Notes: a model not told the origin generated them from the letters alone. 64,000 bases of DNA from Bettongia penicillata ogilbyi (GCA_023548195.1 JAJHZJ010000531.1:6373900-6437899); one strand, 5' to 3'. Positions 18,244-30,289 are shown, counted from the first letter of the stretch. Translations and numbers: made by a program.

Positions 18244-20911
18244 TTTTTTAATTTATTTATTTAACTTTTAACATTCATTTTCACAAAATTTTGGGTTCCA
18301 AATTTTCTACCCATTTGTCCCCTCCCCCCACCCCAATACACAGAGTATTCTAATTTCCCCTATCATCAATCTGCCCTCTCCTCTATCATCCCTCCCTTCC
18401 CTTGTCCCCATCTTCTCTTTTGTCCTGTAGGGCCAGATAACTTTCTATTCCTCATTACCTGTATTTCTTATTTCCTAGTAGCAAGAAAAATACTCAACAG
18501 TTGTTCCTAAAACTTTGAGTTCCAACTTCTCCCTATCCCTCCCTCCCCACCTATTCCCTTTGAGAAGGCAGGCAATTCAATATAGGCCATATCTGTGTAG
18601 TTTTGCAAATGACTTCCATAATAGTCGTGTTGTGTAAGACTAACTATATTTCCCTCCATCCTATCCTGCCCCCATTGCTTCTATTCTCTCTTTTGATCCT
18701 GTCCCTCTCCAAGAGTGTTGATTTTAAATTGCTCCCTCCTCCCATTGCCCTCCCTTCCATCATCCCCCCCACCCTGCTTATCTCCTTCTCCCCCACATTC
18801 CTGTATTGTAAAATAGGTTTTCATACCAAAATGAGTGTGCATTTTATTCCTTCCTTTAGTCGAATGTGATGAGAGTAAACTTCATGTTTTTCTCTCAGCT
18901 CCCTTCCTTTTCCCTCCACTAAAAAGTCTCCTACCTGCCTCTTCTCTGAGAGATAATTTACCCCATTCCATTTCTCCCTCTCTCCTCCCAATACATTTCT
19001 CTCTCACCGTTTACCTTAATTTTTTTAAGATATGATCCCATCCTATTCAATTCACTCTGTGCTCTCTGTATGTGTGTGTGCATGTGTGTGTGCACATGTG
19101 TGCATGTGTGTGTGTGTTTGTGTGTGTGTGTGTAACCCCACCAACTATCCAGATACTGAAAAGTTTCAAGAGTTACAAATATTGTCTTTCCATGTAGGAA
19201 TGTAAACAATTCACCTTTGGTAAGTCCCTTATGACTTCTCTTTGCTGTTTACTTTTTCATGCTTCTACTCATTCTTGTGTTTGAATGTCAAATTTTCTTT
19301 TCAGCTCTGGTCTTTTCATCAAGAATGCTTGAAAGTCCTCTATTTCATTGAAAGACCACTTTTCCCCTGAAGTATTATACTCAGTTTTGCTGGGTAGGTG
19401 ATTCTTGGTTTGAGTCCTAGTTCCTTTGACTTCTGGAATATCCCATTTCATGCCCTTCGATCCCTTAATGTAGAAGCTGCTAGATCTTGTGTTATCCTGA
19501 TAGTATTTCCACAATACTGGAATTGTTTCTTTCTAGCTATTTGCAGTATTTTCTCCTTGACCTGAGAATTCTGGCATTTGGCCACAATGTTCCTAGGAGT
19601 TTCTCTTTTTGGATCTCTTTCAGGTGGTGATTGATGGATTCCTTCAATACTTCTTTTGCCCCCTGATTCTAGAATATCAGGGTAGTTTTCCTTGATAATT
19701 TCATGAAAGATGATGTCCAGCTCATTTTTTGATCATGGCTTTCAGGTAGTCCCATAAGTTTTAAATTGTCTCTCCTGGATTTATTTTCCAGGTCAGTTGT
19801 TTTTCCAATGAGATATTTCACATTCTCTTCCATTTTTTCATTCTTTTGATTTTGTTTTGTGATTTCTTGGTTTCTCATAAAGTAATTAGCCTCCATCTGT
19901 TCCATTCTAATTTTGAAAGAACTATTTTCTTCAGTGAGCTTTTGGACCTTCTTTTTCATTTAGCTAATTCTGCTTTTGAAAGCATTCTTCTCCTCATTGG
20001 CTTTTTGAACCTCTTTTGCCAATTGAGTTAGCCTATTTTTCAAGGTGTTATTTTCTTCAACATTTTTTGAAGCCTTGACTTCTATGTCTTTGCCTGATGG
20101 TAAGCATTGTTCTTCCTCATCAGAAAGAAAGGGAGGAAATATCTGTTCACCAAGAAAGTAACCTTCTATGGTCTTTTTTTTCCCCTTGTCTTGGCATTTT
20201 CCCAGCCAGTTACTTGACCTCTAAGATTCCTTTCCACCCCTGCCTTGCCTTCTTGTTCACCCAGCTAGTGCTTGGGGTCTCAGATTCAAATGCTACTTCT
20301 CAGCCTCAGGGATTTCAGTGGGGACAGGGCTGCTATTCAGTGTAAGATTAAATTCACGTGGTCAGGTGGGGGCAGGGCTGTTATTCAGTGTGAGATTAAG
20401 TTCAGCTGCTGGGGTGGGGGCTCACAGGGTTCAGTTCCCTCAGGGAGTTTATGAGGAGATCTTCAATAATGGATCTGAGCTCCTCTTGCTTTGGGAGCTC
20501 CTGTCTGCTGCTGCCTCTGCTGCTGCCTCCCGAGGGGGCCTGAGTTATGGAGACACCCCATTCTCCTCTTAGCCAGCCATAAAGATTATCTCACTAACCT
20601 TTGTGCCTGTGGGTGGAGGCACCTTCGCAGTTGCTAGAGATTCTGCCCCTGAAGCCTGCTTGGATCTGCTCCTCTCGGTGCTGTGTGGCCAAGACTGGGC
20701 TGGGCTCTGCTTTGGGTCTGGTGCGCAACAGACCTTTGATGTTGGTTTTTCAGGGTTCTCTAGAACAGAATTCTCCTCCACTCCATTGTTGTGTGGCTTC
20801 TGCTGCCCCAGAATTTGTTGAGAGTTCTTCTTTACAGATATTTTATGGACTGTGGGTTCGGAGCTAGCATATGTGAATCTTTCTACTCCACCATCTTGGC
20901 TCCTCCCCCCC
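18244..20911 (-). mobile_element. HAL1-4, full-length half-LINE-1
   Basis: It is bounded by a perfect 12-bp TSD, CTTTAAATTCTT at 18232-18243 and 20912-20923. In sense it begins GGGGGGGGAGGAGCC with AAGATGGTGG, has a 5' UTR, a broken ORF1 (20197-19269), a purine-rich 3' UTR with TG microsatellite (19068-19133) and an A-rich tail at 18244-18265. ORF2 is absent. The right TSD is followed by AA, agreeing with the L1 endonuclease preference on that strand. Confidence 0.82.
19269..20197 (-). pseudogene. HAL1-4 ORF1, broken
   Basis: The start ATG at 20197 and the KTIEGYFLGEQ motif (about 20148-20176) are present. About 115 bp of the region between the N-terminus and the coiled coil is deleted (near 20060-20070). 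Frames at 19959-19669 (coiled coil and RRM start, NKSRRDNLKLMGLPES) and 19514-19269 (C-terminus to TQE stop) are separated by frameshifts. Confidence 0.75.
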
Positions 20912-20929
20912 CTTTAAATTCTTAATCCT

Positions 20930-21179
20930 TTCTATGTTCTTTCTACTACACAGTCATAATTATTTCCTGTTTTAAGTTTAAAAAAAGTTATGGATTTTTT
21001 ATTGTTGGGTTCAGTTCATTTAATGAACCATATCTTGAGCATGAAGTAAGCAAAAGTATTGGAAAAAGGGTGAAATTCTTTCCTAAACCCTAATCTTGCT
21101 CATCCCCTGAATGCATTATGTTCTATGGTACCTGAAAGTATTTAACTCAATCCCAAATAATACTTTATACACTAGAGAA
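20930..21179. other. AT-rich unassigned stretch
   Basis: No gene or recognisable repeat seen. Confidence 0.4.
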
Positions 21180-21405
21180 AATTGGAATAATAGATAATAA
21201 AATGGAGGGGAAAGAGTACCAGTGGTTAGGGGACCTGGGTTCTAGCCTTGGATTCATAAGAATTTAGGTAGGTCATTTAACCTTTATCTTTAAAGTGGGG
21301 TTAATAATACCTGCCCTACCTACCTCCCAGGGCTATTGTGAGTAGTAGATGAGATACAGATTATAAAATACTTTGAAAAGTGTAAAATGATGATGTTTAA
21401 AAGTA
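21180..21405 (+). repeat. MIR-like SINE
   Basis: Head gagtaccagtggttagggg, then gggacctgggttctagcc, a degraded core and gggctattgtgagtag...ataaaatactttgaaaag: the MIR order on the plus strand. Confidence 0.6.
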
Positions 21406-22659
21406 ATACATTATTATTTTTAGATACAAATGATATCCAACAATCAAATAAGGAAAATACCTAACAAATAAGGACAATTACAACATTTACTTAATAGAGG
21501 TCTGTTAATATTTTCATTTGAAAGAAGTCTTTTGTTAGACATTAATACAATATGCCTTGATTACGACAGTCTTTCTATGATAAATTTGAGTGTCCTTTGC
21601 TAGGACAGGTTAAGACTTACACAATTCAAACATATTTGTGAAATTCAGATACATTATCTCCCAATAATAGGCACTAATGACCATGATGAGCTACTGAGTC
21701 ATTGATTCAACTCAATAATTGATTACAGTTGGCAATCCAAAAGTAGACATGACCTAAATTTAAAATTTGCTGATAGTTTTTACCCAGTTCTATCTGTACT
21801 TGTTATATATGGTATTGAGTACCATGTATATAGATCACAAAGGCTTGTACTGATGCAAACTGATGAGAAAACATTTGAGAATGCTAGATGCAGGGTTTTA
21901 AAAATCAAGTCAAGAAGCAGTGAATAAAGTTCCATTTGTCTCTGCTAAGCTTATTAGGTTCTATGACCAGAGCTTTTTATTGCCCTTGTCAATTTGCCAA
22001 GTTTGTATTTTGTGAAGGAAAGTAAAGCAACCTCACAATGTGCCAGTTGTTCTAAAAGATGATTGCCTGTCTATCCACACTCTCCAATGAAAATATGGAG
22101 TGTTATCATGTACCTGAAATGGCAGAAGCATGGGAGATTGACTTCAGAAAATATTATTCTTGAAACCTAAACTTTGGGCTGATGAGATTACTTGGCAGCA
22201 TATGGTTATTTTGGGAGATTTGGGATCTTAGTGCCTGTTATAGGAGCTGAAGCTTCATCATAGGAAAACTTGTAAATTTAGGAAATTTTGGAAGAAATCA
22301 TATGTTAATTTTGCAGTACCCAAGACCGCAAAAGGCATTACAATAGGACCTCTTTTGTCCAGAATCATCATTCCTGGATCATTAGGATATGTCATGGATT
22401 AGAGGAAGAGGTGGCTGTGGTGAAAAGAGGGTTTTTTTTTTCTCTCTCTTCTATACCTTCATAACTAGAGTTCTACTAGACACAAATGGAAAATTCCAAT
22501 CTATTAAATCAGTGACGTAGAGAACTCTGATTTCCCAATTTCTTCTCCAGCATTTTGGCTACTGTTTAAACACTCTACTTCATGATACAAGACAATAGAA
22601 CTTTTCTCCATCACTGCCTTGTCCTTATGTATTCTTCTTAAAATAACCCCAACAACAGT
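21406..22659. other. Long stretch without recognised feature
   Basis: AT-rich, no ORF over about 60 codons, no repeat I recognise. A short T-run and CT tract sits at 22430-22450. Confidence 0.45.
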
Positions 22660-22860
22660 TCTCTTTCTTTCCATCTCTCTGTCTCTGTCTCTCTCTGTCT
22701 TTCTCTCCTACCCCTAGTCCTAGTTCTCTCTTTCCCTTTTTTCTATCTCTTCATGTAGAAGATAGAGATAGAAAGATATAGGTATCTATTAGAGGGACTT
22801 CCTCTAACAGGTATGGGGACTGGACCATCTCTAAAAGAGATCATTTCTGGGGTTTTACAT
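22660..22860 (+). repeat. Unclassified dispersed repeat, copy 1
   Basis: CT-rich tract followed by a segment (gacttcctctaacag..., agagatcatttctggggttt, acatggtggctag) that recurs at 27640-28050 with the same order and about 80% identity by eye. I cannot name the family. Confidence 0.5.
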
Positions 22861-23092
22861 GGTGGCTAGGTAGAATGGATAGACTTGGAGTCAAGAAGAT
22901 CTGAGTTTAAATCTGACCTTAGACATTTACTAACTGTGTGATCCTGGGCAAGTCACTTAGCCCTCTTTACCTCAGTTTCCTCATCGAAAATGAGCTGGAG
23001 AAGAAAACGGTGGACTGCTTGAGTATCTTTTCCAAGGAAACCCCAAAAGGTGTCACTGAGTCAGACATAGCTGAAAACAACTAAAAAACAAA
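22861..23092 (+). mobile_element. tRNA-head / RTE-tail SINE
   Basis: aatggatagacttggagtc, aagatctgagtttaaatctg, tgtgatcctgggcaagtcac, ctcagtttcctcatc, then the RTE-type tail (gagctggagaagaaaac to gagtcagacatagctg) ending in an A-rich tail. Confidence 0.75.
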
Positions 23093-23109
23093 GAATATGC
23101 TTGACAGAT

Positions 23110-23285
23110 GGCTTTCCAATCTCTGCTTAAACAAATCTTCTCATCTGTAATTTCCACCTATTGTTCTTCCTTCTACCCTCTGCGTTCAAACAGAACAAGT
23201 CTAGTCCCCTTTCACATAACGATTCTTCATATGCTGGAGGGCAATTTCTACTTCCTCCCTAAATCTCTTCTTTCGTATAATAAAT
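23110..23285 (-). repeat. L3/CR1 3' region fragment
   Basis: Plus-strand text such as ttccacctattgttcttcc, aaacagaacaagtctag and cccctttcacataac matches the reverse complement of the L3 (CR1-like) 3' region. Confidence 0.6.
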
Positions 23286-23289
23286 CACA

Positions 23290-23445
23290 TTCACACAGTA
23301 TTTGAAGGTTTTCAGAATGCTTTCCTTACAATAGTCCTGTAAGGTAGGTGGTACAAATATGATTATCCTGATTTACAGATGAGAAAATTGAGATTCAAAT
23401 AAGCTAAATGATCAGTATATGTAGAGGTGTGCTAGTAAATGTTCA
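23290..23445 (-). repeat. MIR fragment
   Basis: ttacaatagtcctgtaaggtagg, gatttacagatgagaaaattgag is reversed MIR. A further piece, probably of the same element (tgctagtaagtgtcagagctgg), lies at 23690-23760. Confidence 0.6.
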
Positions 23446-23774
23446 TTAACTGGCTCTCCAGGAAGAAAAAATGTGTGCATGAAACATTTTTAAGTTGAAT
23501 CTACACTGTTAACATTTTTCTCTATCACTTTTTAAAGTCTAAACTATCAGCAAAATAATAAATCAAGACCTGATTTGCAGCATTTGCTGATTCTCAAGAT
23601 ATAAATGCTCACACTAACAGTTTAACAGTTGACTCTGGCTAGCTAGTTTGAGCTGGCTCTGGCACACCCCTGTATATGTCCATGGTTATACTGCTAGTAA
23701 GTGTCAGAGCTGGGATCTGAAGCCAGAGCCCCTGATCCCAACTCCAACTTTATTTTTCCTATATTATATTGGCT

Positions 23775-24095
23775 CTTAATAATAAAAACTGACTTTTACA
23801 TAGCATCTTAACATTTATAAATCATTTCACAGATTTAAAAAAATTGAGCTTACAATGAGATAGTCTATGATGATCCTCTGAAGTAAGGTAGTCCAGGTAT
23901 GATTATCCCCTTTTTGAAAATGAGGAAACTGAGGTTCAAAGGAGTTATAAAGATTTGTTCAGTTTCACATGGTTAATAAGTGGTAGGGCTAAAATCAAAC
24001 CAAGGTTATTGCTCTAACTCAAGGAGCATTTTTAAACATCTAGCATATACCAAGCACTGTGCTAGGCACAAAGGGAAACTTTATGGAAAGGGAAA
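23775..24095 (-). repeat. MIR followed by a MIR/L2-type tail fragment
   Basis: tttacatagcatcttaac..., gaaaatgaggaaactgagg, gtttcacatggttaataag form a reversed MIR to about 24025. Bases 24050-24090 (ataccaagcactgtgctagg) are a second small fragment. Confidence 0.6.
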
Positions 24096-24399
24096 CTATG
24101 GGGAAATTTTTCCCAAGATAAAAATTCAGGGTAAACATCCTCATTTTATAAAAATTATATTAATATAATAGGATTTCAGCATCTTCATATTCCTCCTACC
24201 CTTCCTTCTCTGGATACATTCCAGCTAGTCAATGACCCTGGAAGCAAACTTTTTATTCTCTATGTGATATGACCAAGATAGAGTACATAGGAGCTATCAC
24301 TTCTCTTGCTCTAGATACAATACATGATCATATAAGTTTTTTTTTGGTTGCACATTTCCTTAATTACTCATATTTTTGTTGTAGTTAACCAGAAATCCT

Positions 24400-24600
24400 A
24401 AGTAAAGGGGTCTTAATATTTTTTTTTGTTTCATGGACCCCTTTGATAGGTTAGTGTAAGCCTGTGGATCCCTCCTAAGAATAATATTTGAATGCATAAA
24501 ATACAACACATTAAATGACAAATATACTGAAATACAATTGCTAAGATATTTTTTAAGCACCTCTGCAAGCATGATTTTTTGGCATATTCCTATACCCCAT
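24400..24600 (+). mobile_element. MITE-like element, TTCTTAA end family
   Basis: gtcttaatattt..., catggacccctttgatagg, taagcctgtggatccc, atttgaatgcataaaatac: same order as 41585-41765. The right terminus is not clear. Confidence 0.5.
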
Positions 24601-24639
24601 CCTATCCAGGCCACAAGACCTTAAATGTGGAGCTGGTCC

Positions 24640-24800
24640 TCAGACTCCATCTAATGCTGGTATACATTTCCTCATTTTATAAACAAGGAAACTGATCTAA
24701 ATAATGTGAGTGGTTTGCTAAAGGTTACACAGGTAACAGTTGGCAAAAAAAAGAATTTGAACACAGGTCTTCTGATTTCAGAGAGAACTGATTCAACATC
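24640..24800 (-). repeat. MIR remnant
   Basis: ctcattttataaacaaggaaactg, aaaggttacacaggtaac, tttgaacacaggtcttctg is reversed MIR. Confidence 0.6.
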
Positions 24801-25275
24801 AAACCAGTTTCTTGGCCACAAGACATTGCTGAGGGCTTATGGCAAATACATGATATTGGTCAGTACTGGAAGTAATAGAGTATGGGTAGAATATTTTCTT
24901 CACTCCTTGAAAAAAAAGAAACTGAAAATAAATGATCTCCTGAGCTTATATCCACCATTAGTATCATTTCCACACAATGAATAGAGCACAATATTAGAAC
25001 ACTGAGACCGAAACCACAGAGATCACAGTATCTGTCTCCCACTGAAGCCGTGACCAAGGAGAACTCAGAGGAGATCCCAAAGACAGCATGCTCATAACGG
25101 AGGGACCCACAAAGTTAGGTTTCAGATCTTCTCCATGACCTAGAACTGGAACTACTCTTTCATGAATCTATGAAGTCCTAGAATCAACTGAATTGACAAA
25201 AATTGTTCATTTTCAACAGTATCAAAGACCAGTAAGATTTCATTTAAAAACCCCAGCAGTTTTCTTCTTATTTTG
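24801..25275. other. Unassigned stretch
   Basis: Small open frames only (92 codons at most), with no recognisable domain. I see nothing I can support here. Confidence 0.4.
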
Positions 25276-25279
25276 CTGT

Positions 25280-25400
25280 TGTTGTTATTGAAGTTTTTCC
25301 TTCATTTTTTAAGAGGACCAGTGACATCATGGGGCGATGTCTTGACTTGTGCATGAATTGGATTTAAGTGAGGCAGAGTTGACTGAGCACAAAAACTAGC
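25280..25400 (+). repeat. Unclassified interspersed repeat (inverted copy at 42070-42180)
   Basis: aagaggaccagtgacatcatgg, gaattggatttaagtgagg recur in reverse orientation at 42070-42180. This is a dispersed family whose class I cannot name with confidence. Confidence 0.55.
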
Positions 25401-26505
25401 AAAGTTAGCAGCCTTAAACAAAATTGAATCCATAATTAGCAAGACCAAGGATGTAAATGGAACATATGTCAAGGTTATCATTGGTCAAAAATTTAGTAAA
25501 GAAAATTAGGCCAAGCTGAACAGGATAAAATTAGAAAGCAAAGGAGATAGAGCAAAATACTGTAAGATGGATACCCTGAAAGGCCCCCGTGTGAACGAGA
25601 TAATCAACAAATTGTGCTGCATCTTACTAGAAACTGAACATAAATGTTCTAGTAAGGCAGAAGATCCATATACTAAGCAATACTCCTAGAAATGGTTCAT
25701 TAATCTGGAGGTCATCACTGGGCACAAAAACAGCATCCGTATAGATAGAGGAACCAAGGAAGCAAGAACTGAAAGGAAAAGAGATACCAACATACACAAA
25801 TATATTACTAGAATATGTACAAAGACAACTGTAAAAGGTAGACAGCAGGACCACATAAGTCTTGCTGGAATCTTGGATTCAGTGAATACTTAAATTGGTT
25901 TTGCTCCTGTATGTTTTCGGAAAAGTTCTGTAGACAGAGAATGGAGTGGAAGCAATGGAAGGCAAACATAGCAAATCTGTTAGAAACTCAGCATGCAACT
26001 AGAGACAAGATTGCGCTTTCATACTCCAGGGCCTTTCAAATCTTTTGGTATACCAGAAGGGTGGGAATGGGGATGGGCCTACAAAACCTGAGCGGGTGGG
26101 ACTAGTGGCATAGAGAAAAGTGTAGAAAAAAAGACAGAAAGAAAAGGAAGACTCCAGGGGGCACACGGATGGGATCTGGCCTTAGATATCAGGAGACTCT
26201 AAAATTTAGAAGCTACCAGAATAAATTATAGTAGTATACCAAGCACAGGATATTAACATTCTTTTGATATGAATAAATTACAATCTAGGCCCCCAAGCAA
26301 TATTGTCAAATATAGCCTCCTTTTATTTGCTAATTAAAAAAATAAACAGATATGCAAGGCTGTGGAGCCTCCTTTTATATGACTCTCTGAAAGAGTAGAA
26401 CTACTCATGGTTATTTTTGTCTATTAAATATATTTCATATAATGAAATTTATATAATGTCAAATATATTTCATGTCTATATATATAAATATTAGCCTATA
26501 GTAAC
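25401..26505. other. Unassigned stretch, purine-rich
   Basis: Sense-like purine-rich sequence that suggested an old processed copy of a transcript, but none of the six frames yielded a protein I recognise. AT-rich after 26300. Confidence 0.35.
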
Positions 26506-26509
26506 ATAG

Positions 26510-26700
26510 CTCATTGATTTATAGTTTGAAAAGTACTTTTATTATAATATGTAAGTCAAGCAGTGCAAATATTACTGTTCCCATTTTATAGATAAAGAAA
26601 AGAGGGTCAGAGAAACTGTGACAGTCATGCAGGGAGCTATTAAATGACAGAGACGATAAATCAAGCCCAGATCTTCAGTCTGTCTAGTGTTTTTTTCACT
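26510..26700 (-). repeat. MIR remnant
   Basis: gtgcaaatattactgttcccattttatagataaagaaaagag and the following body are reversed MIR. Confidence 0.55.
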
Positions 26701-27557
26701 ATTTTTTTTTCTGATTCTGCCTCTCCCAAAATAACCAGCTTCATTTTTAGCAAAACAGTGTCAAAGCAGGAATTCTTATATCCACACAGGCTGTACATTG
26801 CAGTGCTCTCAGATCCACAGAGTGAACAAAACTTAGAATGGGCCTGGAAGAAAGCAGACAGCCAGAGGCTAGAGCTTAGGAAATTTAAGGAAAGACTTTA
26901 AGGAGAAATGGCAAGCTGCATTGAGATGGGTATAGTCATTAAATAATTGGATTTCAATTTGTTTTCTTAGGTGTTAAATCTTTGTATCTTGTGTGTTTTT
27001 TTCTTTACTACGTATATTAAGCCTTGTCCCCCAAGTGCAGACAGACCATCTAGTGTCCAGGGAACAAAAGGGAGGTAGGTACCTGGAGATGAATAGCAAT
27101 GTGAAGCCGGTGGCTGTCAGTATAATCCCACCTCTAGTCTCACATCTGGCAAATCATCTGCCATGAGTGTTAACCACAAGGGTTATCATGGAAGGTGAAC
27201 TACCAAAGAGAAGACGATTACCATGAAACTTGCATCAAGCACCCACTTCAAATGGAGAGCGAGGATCATTTGGTTGGATTTTGGAGAGAATAGGTTATGG
27301 TTTTGTTTCTGCCAATATCATGTTGTATCTATTGACATTCAAAATGCAAACCGCTCTCTAACCAGGAAGAAAACATGAGGAGCTAGAAAAATACATTTCT
27401 ACTCTACCAGTCATTCAGAGATAACAAGTTCCTTAAAAGGATTGTAGAAACATCTCAAAGAGAAAACAAAAAAGAAAAATAACACCAAGAAGCAGAGAAG
27501 AATTCTGTGCCAAGAAGCTAGAGGGTAGAAGAATGTGACACAAAAAAGGAAAGGTTT

Positions 27558-27560
<3 letters not shown>
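26701..27560. other. Unassigned stretch
   Basis: No recognised repeat or gene. The small plus-strand frame starting at 26644 runs out of a MIR and is not convincing. Confidence 0.4.

Positions 27561-27619
<59 letters not shown>
27561..27619. repeat. Uninterrupted CT microsatellite
   Basis: About 29 perfect TC units, followed by an imperfect pyrimidine-only tract to about 27890. It creates spurious open frames rich in Ser/Leu or Arg/Glu. Confidence 0.95.
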
Positions 27620-27630
<11 letters not shown>

Positions 27631-27639
27631 TCCCTCTCT

Positions 27640-28050
27640 CTCTGTCTCTTCATTTCCATCTCCCTCTTTCTCTTTCTCTATCTCTGTCTCCTTCTCTGTC
27701 TCTCTCCCTTCTGTCTCTTCCCATCTCTGTATGTGTCTCTCTGTTTCTCTTGTCCATTTCTCTCTCTCCCACGTCTCTCACTCCATTTCTCTCCCCCTGT
27801 AATTCTCCCTCCTTTTCTCTTTCCTCTCTCCTTCTCTCTGTGTTTCTCTGTCTCTGTCTGCTTCTGTCTCTGTCTCTTTCTGTCTTTCTAAAGACGGTAG
27901 ATAGATGACAGGAAGACTGATAGATGACAGATAAGTAGACATAGAAGACAGATAAACAAATAATCTCTTAGAGGCTTTTCCTCTAAAGCATGTGGAATCT
28001 GGGCCATCACTGAAAGAGATCATTTCTAGGGTTTGACATGGCGGCTAGAC
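27640..28050 (+). repeat. Unclassified dispersed repeat, copy 2
   Basis: Imperfect CT tract, a GATA-rich patch (27893-27960), then gcttttcctctaaagcatg..., agagatcatttctaggg, acatggcggctag, matching 22660-22860. Confidence 0.5.
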
Positions 28051-28364
28051 AATGGATAATTTGTAAATGATTATAATAATTATTATTGTAATTAATACTA
28101 TCCTGCTCCAATGTACATTGGTGCAGGTCTATAAGTGTCATATGCTAATATCCCTCTAAAAATGGCAAAAATCAATAACATTTCCACACTTCTGTTGGCT
28201 CAAGTTAGGGCAGATGATAACAACATCAAGAATTAGAAACTATTTCACTGGGCAAAAAAAAAAAAAACAAACTAAAGACCTTGAGGGCACAGATGGTGTT
28301 TTCATCCTTGCTGCCTATTAAAGGTTAGGTGTTCAGAAAAAAAAAAGGAAAATTTGGAGAGCAA

Positions 28365-28545
28365 TCAATCAATAAGCATTTATTAAGATAATGTGTATAT
28401 AATGTAAATTAAGTTTGTTTAATTATTATACTAATTATTAAGATAATGTAAATTAAGTTTAATGTGTGCCAGGTATCCAAAGACAAAAAAAAATATGAAA
28501 CAATCCCTGTCTTCAAGAAGTACACAAAATATATGCAAAATAAAC
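28365..28545 (+). repeat. Ancient repeat start (ATTTATTAAG / tgtgccagg segment)
   Basis: caatcaataagcatttattaag, then an AT insertion, then gtgtgccaggtatccaaag..., aatccctgtcttcaag. Similar starts occur at 63595-63730 and 63940-64000. Confidence 0.5.
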
Positions 28546-28960
28546 AATGATTTTTGGGGCTGAAGTGGAAGTCCATTTTCAAGCTTCTAGAGGAAGTAAA
28601 GAAGAAATGCAGTCAGGGCACAAGGCATGGAAATAGAAGATGAAAAGTTACATAGGAAAACAGCAGGTCAGTCAATTTGGCAGGAGCATAGAATGAGCAG
28701 AAGAGAATAAATAATGTGTAACATGCCTCAAAAAATAGCTGGAGGCAGATAGTGAAGGATGCCAAATGACAGACAGAACAGTTTATATTTAATATTGTAG
28801 GTAATAGGGAGCCCTGGAAATGTCTTGAGCACGGGAGTAATGTGGTCACCTTTGCACTTTAGGAATATCACTTTGCCAACCATATAGAGGATGGATTAGA
28901 CAAGGAACATTAAAGGCAAGGAGACCAGGGAACTACAGCCAAGAAGATGAGATCTAAGAT
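28546..28960 (+). repeat. Ancient purine-rich long repeat, fragment
   Basis: aatagggagccctggaaatg..., gtaatgtggtcacctttgc..., atcactttgcc parallels 33420-33530 (aatagggaaccattag, tatggtcagatttacac, aagcaactttgg). This is a widespread mammalian repeat that I cannot class with confidence. Confidence 0.5.
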
Positions 28961-29239
28961 TGAAATGTGGATTTCTGGGCCATTTAAGCATATTGGGCTC
29001 TTTGGGAATGCAGCATACCTAAAAAGAGTCCATAAGAATATATTTGCTTGATGTCTTTCTTACAAATTCCAATAAAGAGGTCTTTAAAAAAAGGAGAAGG
29101 CATGGAGAAAACTGTTTACCTGGATTTGATAAGTGTACACAAAGAGGAGCAGAAACAGTATAGAAGAGAGGCCTGGTAATTCACAAAAGACAGCGTACAG
29201 GAAGAAGGCTAAGCAATGGAATCCATGTCCTCAGATGTC

Positions 29240-29397
29240 TGTGCACACACGGCCTGCCCCCGTTTCTTCACCTGTAAAATGGTGCTAATAATAGCGCCTC
29301 CCTCCCAGGATTGCTGTGAGAATTAAGTAAGATAAAATTTGTAAAGTGCTTTGAAAATGTTAAGGCACTAAACAAACAAATAAATAGAGCTATTATT
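29240..29397 (+). repeat. MIR 3' half
   Basis: gtttcttcacctgtaaaatgg, ataatagcgcctccctccc, tttgtaaagtgctttgaaaatg is plus-strand MIR. Confidence 0.65.
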
Positions 29398-29509
29398 CAT
29401 ATTAAATTAATTTTAAATATGAATTAATTAAAATTAATTCATTTTTAAAATTAATTAATTAATCTTAATTAAGTTAAATTAATATAATAATTAGTTTTAT
29501 TACTTCTTG
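29398..29509. repeat. A/T-only low-complexity tract
   Basis: Almost purely TTAATTAA-type sequence with self-complementary blocks. Probably simple-sequence expansion after the MIR tail. Confidence 0.75.
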
Positions 29510-29882
29510 TTGTTTAGTCATTCAGTCATGTCTGACTCTTCATGACTCCATGGGCCATTTTTTCCATGAGGTTTTCTTGGCAGAGATACTAGAGTGGTTT
29601 GCCATTTCCTTCTCCAGTGGATCACTTTCTGTCAGAACTCTCCACTATGACCTGTCTGTCTTGGATAACACTGAACAGCACAGCTCATAGTTTCATTGAG
29701 TTTCGCAAGCTCCTCTGCCACAACAAGGCAGTGATCCAAAAGGGGATTTTATTTTAAGACAAACTGGGATTGAATGACTTGCCCAGGGTCACACAGCAGT
29801 AAGTGTCTGAGGCTAGATTTGAACCCAGTCTTCCTGTCTCCAGGACAATCTCTCTCCACTTTGCAACCTAGCTACTCCATGT
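29510..29882 (-). mobile_element. Long SINE with extra RTE 3'-end module
   Basis: In sense, a tRNA-like head and body (29882-29760) is followed by a segment (about 29750-29625) reading ggatcactgccttgttg..., actcaatgaaactatgagc, which matches the 3' end of Bov-B-type RTE, and then the usual shared tail (gatccactggagaagg, gccaagaaaacc, cagacatgactga). The ordinary SINEs of this window lack the middle segment. Confidence 0.7.
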
Positions 29883-30289
29883 TAGCTAGTAGTTATAATA
29901 ATTAGTCATATAATAGTAATAATTAACTAAGGGTGAACTAGAAAGCTATTGCAAAGAGACTGTCACATGAATAGAATATGACTATGTGAGTATACCTTAT
30001 CTTAAAGCAACAAAATAGATTAGGAGGAAGTAGAGTAACATTGTATATTAAGAATATGCACTTTAAAATGAATACATAATGGAAATATGTTTTGCAAGAC
30101 TGCACATGTATAATCCATAGCAAATTGCTTGCTTTCTCAAGAAGGGGTGAGGGAAGGGGATTTGGAACTCAAATTTTTAAAAAAGCAAATATCAAAAATT
30201 GTTTTTAAACGTAATTGGGAAAAGTAAAATATAAAAAAAAAATACTTCAATGAATATATAGCTGTATGAGGAAAACCAGGAACCTTAGA
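29883..30289. other. AT-rich unassigned stretch
   Basis: No gene or repeat recognised. Confidence 0.4.

Noticed and set aside
25401..26230. Possible processed pseudogene
   Set aside because: The purine-rich, cDNA-like look prompted a search of all frames, but no stretch resembled a protein I know and no A-tail with TSD is evident.
27411..27891. Open frames of Arg/Glu or Ser/Leu repeats over the CT tract
   Set aside because: They are produced by a dinucleotide microsatellite.
29398..29509. AT-rich palindrome as a replication origin or matrix attachment site
   Set aside because: Pure A/T low complexity next to a MIR tail explains it; no further evidence.
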